DNA of 64,000 nucleotides from Isoetes taiwanensis (Eukaryota; Streptophyta; Lycopodiopsida; Isoetales; Isoetaceae): NCBI GenBank assembly GCA_021234155.1, contig JAJEKV010000042.1, positions 1,425,257-1,489,256 on the forward strand, read 5' to 3'. The position numbers were made by a program, and so were the translations under genes. This document shows positions 25,698 through 36,146 of the stretch, piece by piece. How positions within the stretch are numbered: position 1 is the first letter of the stretch; each line of letters begins with the position of its first letter. Below the pieces are notes generated by a model. That model was not told the DNA's origin and made no database searches. It saw only the letters and a program-made list of their open reading frames with translations.

Positions 25698-27580
25698 GGG
25701 AGGAGAGGGTTATGGGATGTCAACATGAAGCACACACTCACCCCCCAAACACAGGATCCATCAAACCCTAAGAGACCTAGACCGGCTAGACTGCCTCTCA
25801 AGATGCAAGATGGGTGTTAGTTTTAATCATTCTCAAAACCACATTGGACCCTAATGGTCCCCATAGATCCCCCCCCGTACAGGAGGTCAAAGGAAGTGGG
25901 ACCTTCCCCCTTTGAAAGCCATGTCACCAAAAACATCACCAAGGTATTGCCACTACCCCCCCCCTCCCAAACAAAAGATGACGGGGCAGAAATGCTAAAG
26001 GACATAAACTAATTATTTCATCTTTTTTTTTTCTTTTTTTTTTTTTTCCAAAAAAGTCCCAATGCATGGATGCCCTTGTCCCCAGTTGTAAATATGCAAA
26101 GAAAAACCATGCACAAAAATAGGACATCAATGGCAAGACATGACATGGCGGATGCGGGGCTTCGTACCTCTAACATCCCCGTGTACAATGTGACTCCCAT
26201 ATATGGGCCAATAAAAAGCTCTCACCAAAAACAATATATGGACCTACCCCCTTGAAGAATCCAAAACCACTTTCAGCGCATACCCCCCTTATTTTTCCTC
26301 CTGCCCATGTGTGTCCAACTCAGCTACTGGACACCTGCCACGTGCCCCACTCACAAAAAGTCATGGGGAGGTTTGACCCACCCCCACCAAAATGTAGATG
26401 GGGGAGGTCCCATCAATCCAGCCATTCTACCATGTCAGGCCTGCCACTACTGTCATGTCAAGTCTACCACAACTGCCATGTCAGACCTGCCACTTCTACC
26501 ATGTTAGCCACACTATCATGCCAAATTGTGCTTTGCCAAGAGCACCCCCAAATTGGCCTGTTTTTTCAATTTTCTTTTGATCTTCCTTTGATCAGATTTT
26601 CCAATTTCTGCAATTGCGGCCTCCCTACTCCAAATTAAGGTCGGAAAATTGGCTACATGGGTCGGCTCATGCTTCAAATCTAGCCATGTAAAAAGCCCCT
26701 TCAGGTCTGCTTTATTTTTTGACCTATCTCAAGATTTTTTGTGGCAAATAGATAATCATCGATTGCTTCCCCAATACACAAAATTAGCCTACCAAAATTC
26801 TCCAACATATTAGCATGACATTTTCGACCATGAAGGCACCAACAGCCCCATCAGATTCATCCTACATTGGGCTTAATTAGACATCCAGATCTGTTGTTCT
26901 TCCCAAAAACCCAGAACTGTCACTAGAAAGATGAGCAATCCACAAGCGTCTACCAATATGGCTGATCTAAACCTGAAAATAAACCAACTTTGGGCTTCAA
27001 CAACAAATTCATCTACTCCATTGAAGCAAAAATTCTCAAAACAAAACAAACGAACCTAGATTTTTGATCTTGGACCCCTGTTTTCTTGAAATTTAAGCCC
27101 CAACCTCCCCAAGTGCCCTCAAACAGCCTTGGGTGCCCTCCTTCTTAGTGGATAGTTTATCCAAACTTCCCATTGCAACCTCTAATTTATGCCAACAGCT
27201 ACAAAATGACCAATGGGATTCGAATTGGAGCAAGAGTCATGAAAGACCCACAAAGCAAAGGCACAAAGTGCATCACACAGATTTCGACTAGGCCCAGGTG
27301 GGGGACCAACTCATACTACTACCTAAGCTCATATCTGCAATCATTAACCCTATAAAACATCCATCTCATATCATCTCATATCTCAACACCAAACCCGACT
27401 CACCCGGCAACATCCTTCAACCACATCTTCTCAGCCAAACTCAACCTCATGAAAACATACCTAAGTCAAGAACATCAAGGGGGGACTCACAAACACACAA
27501 CGGGGGAGGTTGACAAACCAATCAAGGAATCACCCCAAGCCCAACTACACACCATATGCATATCTTTGACATAAATCACA
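25698..27580 (+). repeat. RepA copy 7
   Basis: Starts within the unit at gggttatgggatgtc and gcacacactcacccccca, then ggaccctaatggtcccc, a C-rich and T-rich tract (25960-26050), catgcatggatgcccttg, ggcggatgcggggcttcg and the acacctgccacgtgccc block. The second half diverges but retains ctccctactccaaatt, cctactccattgaagc and cttcttagtgg landmarks. Near 26430-26530 there are about four iterations of ccatgtcagacctgcca. No coding domain is visible. Confidence 0.75.
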
Positions 27581-27589
27581 TCTATCCAC

Positions 27590-28320
27590 CTGGGAATTAG
27601 GGTTCGATGTGGTAGGTGGAGTCATGTATGAACCCAAAACGACTAGCATGTGCTCCTGAGGTAGACGATGACTCGACATGAAACGACCATAGAACACACA
27701 CTACCTCCAAACAAGAAACTAGAAGAAGGCGACACCAAGAAATCAAGGGAAGGACGTCAGACACGCGGGTCAATCACGTTTATGCAACACACGATCTGGG
27801 ACACCCACAAACCAAAGATATGCGAGCACGAGGACAGGGAAGAACGTCAGACACTCAAATAAGTATCCATGGACACACCAAGCGCAAACAACAAATGAGA
27901 CAAAGGGGAGTGGGAGAGGGAACCGACTCTCGGGAGAGGGTTACGGGATGTGAAGCACACACTCACCCCCCAGACATAGGATCCATTAAACTCTAAGAGA
28001 CCTAGACCGGCTGGACTGACTCTCAGGATGCTAGATGGGTGTTAGTTTTAATCATTCTTAAAAACCACATCGGACCCTAATGATCCCCATAGATTCCCCC
28101 GTACAGGGGGTCAAAGGAAGTGGGACCTTCCTCCTTTGAAAGCCATGTCATCAAAACACCACTATGGTACTGCCACTGTACCCCCATCAAAAGTTGATGG
28201 AGCAGAAGTGCTAAGGGACACAAACTAATTATTACTTTTTTCAATTTCTTTTCTTTCTTTCTTTTTTTATTATATTGCTCCCCAAATATTTACCCATGTA
28301 TGCGTGCCCTTATGCCCGGT
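27590..28320 (+). repeat. RepA copy 8 (first half)
   Basis: Opens with ggaattagggttcgatgtgg directly after copy 7, giving a head-to-tail junction. It carries gtcatgtatgaacccaaa, gtgctcctgaggtagac, ggttacgggatgtgaagc, acatcggaccctaatg and a T-rich end at 28230-28275. This is the clearest view of the unit's first 700 bases. Confidence 0.8.
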
Positions 28321-29027
28321 TATCATCATGAAAATAGAAAATGCAGGAAATGCATGCTTGCAGTGACATACCATGCAATATACAGGAGGGATATCCATCG
28401 CGTGTAGTTCAAAGCACACAAGCCTGTATGGTTCTTCATCACCTCAAGTAAAAATCAAGACTATTTCACCGCCAGTATACTACAACAGCCACTATGCTAC
28501 CACGACCAGTATGCTACAATTTTGCCATATTTATCTGCTAGGATGCATTTCGGATCTCTGCTTGCTAATGTATTCCAGAGTCAGGGCCTTACCTAGACCA
28601 AATTGTTTTGTCTTGCCACTACGAAAACGAATTGCTCTGTCTTATCACTATGAAAAGATGCTTGAGATAAAATGAAAGAGAGTTTCAAACCGAGGAGTTA
28701 CAGGGTTGCTGGAAGATTAATTATTCTCAGGAGCGTGATTTTATTTAGTTTTTCCCTTCCTGCATCAAAATAAGATTCAGTCGTTAGGTTGCACAGAAAG
28801 CCACAAGTACGAGGTCGAAAATATATGGTGTTTTCTGCTAGAATAAGTACGTGATAAGAAAGAGCTCATGCATGGAATGAATCAATGCATTTTGTTTCTT
28901 TTTTTTGAGCTTTCTGTTATACAGTACCTGTTGCATTGATTGTTGTCATGGCATGCTCATGCTCATGGCGCATGTGCGGTGCTGCTTTAAATTTTAATTC
29001 TATTCTATTTTTTTAATTCGTGCTCAT
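28321..29027. other. Upstream region of the small two-exon gene
   Basis: No repeat unit matches elsewhere in the window. A 100-codon + frame at 28373-28675 is low-complexity and unsupported. A local duplication (tttgtcttgccactacgaaaa / tctgtcttatcactatgaaaa) lies near 28605 and 28635. The last 100 bases are AT-rich and promoter-like. Confidence 0.45.
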
Positions 29028-29036
29028 CTATTTAAG
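29028..29036 (+). promoter_or_regulatory. TATA-box-like element
   Basis: ctatttaag lies about 75 bases upstream of the ATG at 29104. This is the right spacing for a transcript start near 29060 and a 5' leader of about 40-45 bases. It is assigned on sequence and position only. Confidence 0.45.
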
Positions 29037-29103
29037 AAGTAGGCTTGCTTTAGGCGATCATTGCCATTTTATATCGTTGCTGCTACTGTTCGTCTGTTCG
29101 TAA

Positions 29104-29492
29104 ATGGCGTCCAAAGGTTCTCAAATCTCTTCAGATTTCATAAGGAGCTCTAAGTTTACGCAAATCTTCAAGGATCTTGGCAAGGTACCCAATCTCTGCT
29201 AAAACTTCAATTGTGTTGCTAAAACTTGAGCTCCTTTCTGCAGAATGGAATACAAAAACTGAATGGCAATGCCCCATTGCTCAAGGAAGTAACAGATCGT
29301 ATTTGCCAGGTCGCTGGCCAGGCACGCTTAGTTGGGATTTGCGTTCAAGCTCTTTGCATAATCATAAAAAATGTTGCAGATTATATGGAAATTGATGACA
29401 AAACATCCATTGAAAAAATCAAAGATGCAGGCGGGGATGATGAATTCTTGAGAGAAAGTTGTGTGGCATTGCTCTGTTCCGGGACCACCTAA
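29104..29492 (+). CDS. Small two-exon gene, 109-aa protein of unknown function
   Basis: The ATG sits in a strong plant context (aaATGGC). Exon 1 is 29104-29184, a 59-bp intron 29185-29243 has a gtaccc donor and a pyrimidine-rich tttctgcag acceptor, and exon 2 is 29244-29492. Splicing gives one uninterrupted frame, whereas the unspliced frame stops within the intron. The product begins MASKGSQISSDFIRSSKF, has a mid-protein hydrophobic helix (LVGICVQALCIIIKNV) and ends in a short acidic/Cys tail. There is no signal peptide, and I recognise no domain. The length is plausible for a small regulatory or structural protein. A TATA-like element lies at 29028. It could also be a first-exon fragment of a larger dead gene. 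The gene model is reasonably secure; the function is unknown. Confidence 0.6.
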
Positions 29493-29682
29493 GATCATGC
29501 ATGTTTAGTCATGTCAGAAAGAAAGAAAACTGGAAGTTGGTGTTGGTTGCCCCAAAATAGTGTTTTGAAAATGGCTTTTGCAGAGCAAAGAGATGCAAAC
29601 AAAGATGTGCCTGTGGAGGATTTAAAAAAAGATTGAAAGTTTGAGTACTTCCACAAAGTTAATGGTATCGAAGGGGAAACTA

Positions 29683-30198
29683 CCTAGAGCAGGGAAGACC
29701 GTATATATCATCCGGGATGTGGTTTTTCCGGACACCCGTTATCAGCCATTGTGGTTAATCCGGACACCCGTTATCAGCCATTAAGAACTGCGCAGTTTGA
29801 AGCCCAAAAACCAACTGTTTTTGCCCTTTTTTTGATCGATTCTGCTCTATTTTGCCTTAAATCTCTTCCTTTCTTCATCAATCTAGCATAAAAGGGGTAT
29901 ACAAAGCGATTGGCATGCTTTTTAAAGCGGATCAAACCACCCACGGAGCCGCAAGAGTGATCTGATCAAAATTTCTGCCCCCGCAGCATAGTTCTACGCT
30001 TGGTTTTTTGTCCGGATTAACCACTTTTTGTCCGGATTAACCATTTGGCTGATATCGGATGTCCGGATTAACCACCCTGGCTGATACCGGATGTCCGGAT
30101 TAACCACCCTGGCTGATACCGGATGTCCGGATTAACCACTCTGTTTTGTCCGGAAAAACCACATCCCGGATGATATATACGGAGTTCCCCTAGAGCAG
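29683..30198. mobile_element. Mutator-type MITE, 496 bp, with 10-bp target duplication
   Basis: The element spans 29693-30188. Its ends are inverted repeats of about 38 bp (29693-29732 and 30149-30188) that share a core running from ccgtatatatcatccgg through ggatgtggtttttccgg. The flanks carry the direct repeat cctagagcag at 29683-29692 and 30189-30198. The subterminal regions are iterated: two copies of a ~32-bp unit on the left (ccggacacccgttatcagcc) and about four on the right (tccggattaaccaccctgg). No transposase is encoded. TIR length and 9-10 bp duplications fit a non-autonomous MULE. The intact ends suggest recent movement. Confidence 0.85.
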
Positions 30199-31797
30199 GC
30201 CATTTCAGGATGTATTTTTCCGTTTCTTACACATTTAAAGCATAAGACATAGATGTTTGACGAAATACCATGTGCTTTCCTGAATGTGGCATGTGTTTTA
30301 TCCACGTCTTAGATGTACCTTGATACCTCGATACCAATAGACCATAGCTAAGTAAGGTAAAAAGTACCTAGAATGTTAGGAGATTGAAGTTTCTAGTCAC
30401 ATGATTTATGTATAACTTTAGTTGCAGCAGGCATCTTATCAAGCAGTTTGTATATTGTAGGTATTTATTGGAACTCGGATCCGACCAATATCACCTGTTG
30501 GAGGCATAAGCAAGCAAGCAGTTTATGACATATGCCCAGATTGGGTCTATTTGTCATCATGTAGCAGCATGAAAAATATGGCTTGAAGACATAAGAAGCT
30601 AAAGTATTTCATGGAAAGTTTTTTTCTCTCTCTTTGCAAGCAAACGCGTCATTTGCCATGAACACCCAGCCAGGCCTATCAAAACTGGCTTGAGAATTTT
30701 TAAATTTCGTTTGTATGTCAAGATTGAGAGGTGTACTAGAACATGATATAATTATAGTTGTCAAATGCTTCAAAATGCAATATGCAATCACAATGCCAAC
30801 TATGGCAGTGCTTATACAATGAAGGTTGTATCTTTATTTTTGCAAAACACTTCATTCAGAACTCCGTAGCAGTAACAAACCCTGCTGCAAGCATGGCAAG
30901 GTGCAACATTCTTTTGCACAAGTCTCACCATAATGACGCAGCTTTTAAGTCTTCCGGTCTTCCCACATTATTGTCCTCATCTGCATGCTTGGCGCGCCCT
31001 TGGTAACCGTGCACCAAGTTGCTCTAAGAAAGATCTTAGGAACTTTTTTTTGTTAATATACAACATATACTTCATAGGTCTTTAGTTCAACTACAGAGGG
31101 ATTCTTTTTTGGAATACGCGGTATAGATGCTTTAGCAACTAAAATTGCAAAGTTGTGGTTGGTGCTCACAAATGAGATTTTGTTCATGGTAAGTTGATGT
31201 TACTGATACCCCAAAGTAGCGATATAATAGTACATGTTATTCCATTTGTTTCAATTAGGTGTTCGTGTTTTTAATTTAGCTACGGTTTACAACCATTTTA
31301 TTATTACTGAAGATGTCCTCTCCTTTGCAGGATAGACAGTTCCGAATGAAATTGAAACCAATTACTATCTTCCCATGTTCCAACTAAAGGTTGAGCACAT
31401 CACTCTGGCCCAGTTGAGTGTTTATTATACACTAATAAAATAAAGTAGACATAAAGTGATTATGTAATGGCATAACAACTGAAATTAACATGAAGGCAAC
31501 TTACAGAATAATTAACAACTTCCTAAAGAATTGTCTCATATAGTAAGAGGTAGCAAACTCTACCCACTTGGTACACTAAATGACCAAACAAAAATAAACC
31601 AACCTTTCTATATAGTCCATGCCAAATGAAGACTGATTAGTTCCTTCCGTTGAGAAATGTTAGCGTTTATAATGATTTACTAAAATCTAAACTTTGATGC
31701 CACTATAAATGACCCTTTACATAAACAATTATGGTAGGTCTCACACATCTATATAACAAACTTCAACTCGACTTCAACCTCAGCGCATAGCCTACTA
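30199..31797. other. Intergenic, no gene seen
   Basis: AT-rich sequence without conserved frames or repeat matches. Short frames at 30609-30791 (-) and 30758-31006 (+) lack motifs and coding-like features. Confidence 0.45.
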
Positions 31798-32040
31798 TGC
31801 ACACCCTTCTACAAATGACCCTATAGAAGCTTTGAAATTTGAAAAGCATCTAGCCTTAAAAGGGCACACCCTTCTATAGACGATCTTGCAGAAGCTTTGA
31901 AATAAGCTTTAAAAGGGCAGTTAAAACAAAATTCTTAGAATATAAGTATGGACACCTTCAGAGTTGCGAGCATTGCTGGCCTATCATTTATTGCACCGTT
32001 CGAGTTGCAAGCATTGATGGCCTATCATTTACATATCCCA
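31798..32040. repeat. Two adjacent local duplications
   Basis: gcacacccttct...gaagctttgaaat is present at 31798 and again at about 31864. Just downstream, gagttgc(g/a)agcattg(c/a)tggcctatcattta is present at 31964 and about 32000. Both are imperfect direct repeats. An A-rich tract follows at 32125-32152. Confidence 0.65.
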
Positions 32041-32885
32041 AATTTATAGCCAGCAACGCTGGGTACCCTTACTAGTATTGTACATAATTTTTCCTACATT
32101 TAATATTACATATAACCTTACCCTCAAAAAAAAAAAAAAAGAAGAAAAAAACCTTTTAAAATCTGACGAACAGACTTTTACCTTCCATGGACTTTTGCAA
32201 AGACCACTTCAGGCCAGCAGCCCCAAAAGAAAACAGATGCCATTTTCTTTTTGGCCTAGACTTGATCACAAGTTAAATAATTAATCATCTTTAACAAAAT
32301 ATTAGAGACAAATCATCCTATTTGCAGTCTTGCTTCCACTCTGATTTCAATAAATATGTTGCTCAAAGGATATGGATTTAGGGTCAGAATAACATAGAAT
32401 AATATTGAATTCGAATCCTCAAACCTTGCAAAAGATGAGGCATTCCTAAATATGGCAAAAAAAAACTCAATCTCGCTACTTTGGCAAGAAACAATATGTC
32501 TAGAAAGTTTGAATAACTTATCTGTATGTTCTGAAATAATGTCCAAGCTGGACCATTGAAACGATATTTACACCATCCCTAATAAAACAAAACAGAGGAG
32601 GTGGAGTCCCGGTTACCTGCAGTCAACCAGACAAATGTTAGCCTGAAAAAGGGTAACAATGAAAGGACTAACATGTAAGCTATGGGACACCACGATTTAT
32701 AACCCTTTACCGTGTCTTGTTCAAAAATAAATGTATTGAAGACAATGCTCAAAAGAGTTGTTCATGCCAGTCTATCAATTTGAATGTGTTAGTGGGTGTA
32801 AATTCTATAGTGGTGATAAAAAAAACGCGACAGCACCCAGCGCTTAAAGCACTTGGATCCCGTCAGCCTTGTGTCACGCATTTAA
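32041..32885. other. Intergenic, no gene seen
   Basis: Contains an A-rich stretch at 32125-32152 and otherwise unremarkable AT-rich DNA. Frames at 32078-32284 (+), 32313-32546 (-) and 32717-32908 (+) have no recognisable content. Confidence 0.4.
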
Positions 32886-32896
32886 TGCTGGCAATT

Positions 32897-33010
32897 CCAG
32901 CGCCATAACCGTACGCCATAGCCATAACCCATAGCTTTTAGTCGAACTTTCTCGCGCCATAGCCATAGCTTTTAGTCGAATTTTCTCGCGCCATAGCCAT
33001 AGCCGAAAGC
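32897..33010. repeat. ~35-bp tandem repeat upstream of the 33-kb gene
   Basis: About two and a half copies of a unit reading gccatagccatagctttta followed by gtcgaattttctcgc. It lies 20-150 bases ahead of the first plausible start codons of the downstream frames, where it could be promoter or leader sequence. The function is not demonstrated. Confidence 0.6.
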
Positions 33011-33065
33011 CAAATTCTTTGCATCAGAATGGGCGAAGCAGTGACAATAGAAGATTTTTGTGGAA

Positions 33066-33296
33066 ATGCATGGATTGTCGGATGATGGACTAATTCCGGC
33101 TCTAAAAATGAAATATTTGGAGAAAAAAATCACCACTGAAGATTGGCTATCGGTTTGGAGAGAGGAGATAAATTCCAGACACAGTATAAAAATCTCGCTA
33201 GTACAGCCACATCTGAAAGAAGAATTACAATCATTGATAAAAAAAAGCTTTATTAGAGTGAGGCATTATGCAATAATGAGGTCAGAAAACAGATAG
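33066..33296 (+). CDS. N-terminal exon or broken start of the coiled-coil/RING gene
   Basis: A frame from the ATG at 33066 (MHGLSDDGLIPALKMKYL) encodes about 76 residues rich in charged helix, with TEDWLSVWREEIN in the middle, and stops at 33294-33296. A stop lies in frame upstream, so ATG 33066 is the likely start; another ATG at 33030 gives only a short frame. Coding-like sequence then continues in a different frame from about 33260 (CNNEVRKQIAYAFAWENC) straight into the frame at 33386. A frameshift, a sequence error near the A-run at 33238, or a short intron separates them. It probably belongs to the same protein as 33386-34789. Confidence 0.5.
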   Translation: MHGLSDDGLIPALKMKYLEKKITTEDWLSVWREEINSRHSIKISLVQPHLKEELQSLIKKSFIRVRHYAIMRSENR

Positions 33297-33385
33297 CCTA
33301 TGCTTTTGCATGGGAAAATTGCATATCTGCACAAAGAAATCCTGAAAAGCACAAGGTAAACTGGGCTGCTGCTGGAGCTCAAATT

Positions 33386-34789
33386 ATGAAATACAGGAGG
33401 TGTAGGAAGCCTGAGCAATTGGAACCAAAAAGTAATACAGAGAAGAAGACGGTAGAAGCTGAAGAGAAAAAGAAGTTGGCAGTAGAATCTTTTATTTTGA
33501 ACACAAAAATTTTACAGAATGTAGAACTGATCGAGAATGAGATCACCAGAATTTCTAGTGAGAGAGAAGCTTGTGCATTGGAGTTAAATGACATCCTTGT
33601 CACATTGACAGCAGAGGGCCTCTCAAACCAGGCTTTAAGTGGCAATGTGGCAGAAGCAAACAATAATATTGAGCAAATGAAAAAGGAATTAGAACTCAAA
33701 AAATCTTTGCAGGTAACTCCAGAGTTAGAGAAAGACATTGCTGAGCTTGAAACAAGTATTATGCTTGAGACCTATGCAGCAAAAAAAATGGCAAGTTACA
33801 GGAAGATCAATCCAAACACACCATCAAGAAAGGATGAATTGCAAGGTGAACTTCACATGAAGGATGTTAACCTCTCAATACTAAGATCAAACCTCAAAAA
33901 CTTGGAAGAACTGAAAGGTATGAAATTTTCACCAATTACAGTCAATGCAGTTAGTAGAGACTTACCTGTGCTATTTGAGGACGCTTGTGCTGCATGTGGA
34001 TTAGCATTCTCCAGCAATTACAGGTTATCAGTAAAACTAAAATGTGATCATGAGTATCACTTAATGTGCAGAGCTTTGTTGGCTAAAGGTAAATGCATTG
34101 TTTGCACTTCATCTATCAGTTCTGCTTTATTTTTAGAGCTTGGTATGACAGTGCCTGTGGACGAGACAGTGCTTGAAAATACAGGATCACCTTCCATTGT
34201 ACATGATAGGAGATCAACTCTTGGAAATCTTGCTCTGCTACCCTCAACTTCAAGATCTCCTTATAAGATTGGAGCAAATAATGTTATATTAACAGATGAT
34301 GAGGGTGAAGCTGCTACAGAAAACCTTGGGAAGGTTGTTGAGAGGAAAGCAAATTCAGAGTCACATCGAGAGAGTGATACAGAGATGGAAGTGGTGAAGG
34401 AACATTCGAAGAAAAGGAAAATTTCACCCAAATCAAAAGTGCAGGTTCCCAAGAAACAGAAAAGCAAAGATAAAGCAAGCAGGAAAGGAGAAGCACCTAA
34501 GAGGACTTATCCATTTAGAAGCAAGAAGAATCTGAAAGATGCAGTAGAGGCTAGGGAGAATACAAGTTTAGAGTTGCAGCAAACAACAGATGAAGCACTT
34601 GTAGCACTTAATAATACTTCTACTTGGGAAAGCATCATCACGACAGGTCAATCTGCTGCCACTGCTGCTGTTGAAGTAGAAGATCAGGCTCCAACTCCAA
34701 AAGAAGGTATTCTATTTCAAGCTATACTTGATGCTCTGAATGACAAAAATGAATCTGTCTCAATCAAGAGTCTGTTACATGAAAATTAG
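33386..34789 (+). CDS. Coiled-coil, RING-H2 finger protein, putative nuclear E3 ligase-like
   Basis: 467 residues from the ATG at 33386, although the open frame extends upstream to about 33255 and the true N-terminus may lie there. Residues 20-190 are Glu/Lys/Leu-rich and predicted coiled coil. Residues 201-240 form a RING-H2 finger: C201, C204, C220, H222, H225, C228, C237, C240, spacing C-x2-C-x15-C-x-H-x2-H-x2-C-x8-C-x2-C. RING-H2 fingers typically bind two zinc ions and recruit E2 enzymes. From about 340 to 390 a Lys/Arg/Ser-rich segment (KKRKISPKSK, PKKQKSK) looks like a nuclear localisation signal. Several strong internal donor-like sites exist (aaag/gtaaatg, gaag/gtattc), so alternative splicing to the downstream exon is possible. 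The family name is not recognised. Confidence 0.65.
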   Translation: MKYRRCRKPEQLEPKSNTEKKTVEAEEKKKLAVESFILNTKILQNVELIENEITRISSEREACALELNDILVTLTAEGLSNQALSGNVAEANNNIEQMKKELELKKSLQVTPELEKDIAELETSIMLETYAAKKMASYRKINPNTPSRKDELQGELHMKDVNLSILRSNLKNLEELKGMKFSPITVNAVSRDLPVLFEDACAACGLAFSSNYRLSVKLKCDHEYHLMCRALLAKGKCIVCTSSISSALFLELGMTVPVDETVLENTGSPSIVHDRRSTLGNLALLPSTSRSPYKIGANNVILTDDEGEAATENLGKVVERKANSESHRESDTEMEVVKEHSKKRKISPKSKVQVPKKQKSKDKASRKGEAPKRTYPFRSKKNLKDAVEARENTSLELQQTTDEALVALNNTSTWESIITTGQSAATAAVEVEDQAPTPKEGILFQAILDALNDKNESVSIKSLLHEN

Positions 34790-34965
34790 CTGGCCTTGAT
34801 TCCATGCAGGGACAATTGGAGATAATTCTATATCAATGAAAGAAAGTGTTGTAGCCATTAGAAGGTATTTGAGTGTTCATTGTAGCCATTTGAGTGTTAT
34901 TAATCAAAAAAATTTAAATTGCTTTGCAATGGTTGTTTGAATTTGTTTTGTTCTAATGCAGGTCT

Positions 34966-35316
34966 GCACGAAATTCAAACGAATTTGATAATGAAAAAGA
35001 GAAATCAAACATCATCAATAAAGTGAAGAAAAGGAGAGCAGAAACAAAAGTGAAGCCAATTACTCTTGAATTTACACTTGAGACTCAAGCACTTGACAAA
35101 TTAACATCAGAAGTTGAGCCACCTTTAGTTCCAAAAACTATACTTGAGGCAACTATAGTTCAACAACCATTAGCTCCAAAAACTATAGTTCAACCAACTA
35201 TAGTTGAGTCTTCTTTTGTGAGAGATAATATAGTTGCGGCAAATATAGTTCAGCCAACAATGGTTCAACATTGTGTTGATACAGGGATGGTTCAGCCAAC
35301 ATGGTTCAACAAGTGA
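34966..35316 (+). CDS. Probable exon with IVQPT-type repeats
   Basis: The frame opens after a good acceptor (ttctaatgcag ends at 34965) and encodes a lysine-rich start (KEKSNIINKVKKRRAE) followed by a low-complexity region with recurring PKTI, TIVQP and IVQPTMVQ units, written in DNA as iterations around ccaactatagttcaa. It stops at 35314-35316. The phosphatase frame overlaps it in another frame from 35273. It may join upstream to the RING gene, downstream to the phosphatase, or be the damaged N-terminus of the latter. The repeat tract could allow slippage that changes frame. Confidence 0.45.
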   Translation, partial: ARNSNEFDNEKEKSNIINKVKKRRAETKVKPITLEFTLETQALDKLTSEVEPPLVPKTILEATIVQQPLAPKTIVQPTIVESSFVRDNIVAANIVQPTMVQHCVDTGMVQPTWFNK

Positions 35317-35350
35317 AGAATTAGGTAAAGCAGCACATAGCAGAGATATC

Positions 35351-36112
35351 ATGGTGAGTAGAAAGCTATTGATTATGGACCTCAATGGTGTTTTGGTTAA
35401 AACATATTCAAAGTCTGAAAAACTTGAAATACCTGGCCCACACATTATAGAGTATACAAAAAACACGATAGTTTTATTCAGGCCTGGTGTTACAGAATTT
35501 TTAAACAAGGTAAGTGTTTACTATGACTTGGCTATATGGTCATCTATGACTGCTTTCAATACAAAGGAAGTGTTACAGAAGTTGTGTCCATTACTTATAC
35601 ACAGGTTTGTTTTTATTTGGGGACAAGAGTTTTGTGACAAAATGCCTTTCACGTTACCTGAACATGTTGACAAACCAGTGTTCATGAAACCTTTGGAAAA
35701 GGTGTACTGCCAGTTTTCTCAATACAGTGAAAGATGTATTTTGGTTGATGACTCAGTTTATAAGACATTCTTGTCTCCACCTTATACAACTGTTATTGCA
35801 GCAAGCATGAGGATTGAAGAATTTAAGTCAAGTTCAAGTTTGCTAGTGGATTCCATATTTCCATTGTTGTATCAACTTGCAATGGATGATAACTGGAAGA
35901 CATTATTGAAGAGAGCACAATATGTGGATTTCTTTGATATGGAGGCCGTGGACATTCTTGAGAGGTTGGATGCAGCAATGTTAACAGTTCCTCAGCAGGT
36001 TTCTTTTGATCTCTATTACTCTACATTTGTGAAGTGGTCGATCGAAGCAGCAGATATAGCAAGTTCATCAACAACTCGCCTTGCAACACCAAAACAATTT
36101 GTAAATGGTTAG
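35351..36112 (+). CDS. FCP1/NIF-type HAD phosphatase-like protein with DLNG motif
   Basis: The product is 253 residues from the ATG at 35351. Enzymes of this family remove phosphate from phosphoserine, classically in the RNA polymerase II C-terminal domain, using an aspartyl-phosphate intermediate. All four HAD motifs are visible: motif I D10-L-N-G-V at the N-terminus, motif II W63-S-S, motif III lysine K113 in FMKPLEK, and motif IV D133-D134 in ILVDDS. The second aspartate of the usual DxDG is asparagine (N12), a variant I recall from plant members. The nucleophile D10 is kept, but the general acid is replaced, so activity is uncertain. A C-terminal extension of about 90 residues is unassigned. 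The upstream frame (34966-35316) may be its N-terminus. Transcription runs toward a minus-strand gene remnant. Confidence 0.75.
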   Translation: MVSRKLLIMDLNGVLVKTYSKSEKLEIPGPHIIEYTKNTIVLFRPGVTEFLNKVSVYYDLAIWSSMTAFNTKEVLQKLCPLLIHRFVFIWGQEFCDKMPFTLPEHVDKPVFMKPLEKVYCQFSQYSERCILVDDSVYKTFLSPPYTTVIAASMRIEEFKSSSSLLVDSIFPLLYQLAMDDNWKTLLKRAQYVDFFDMEAVDILERLDAAMLTVPQQVSFDLYYSTFVKWSIEAADIASSSTTRLATPKQFVNG

Positions 36113-36146
36113 GTGAAACAAATTGTAAATAGTCAACTGACAGCCA

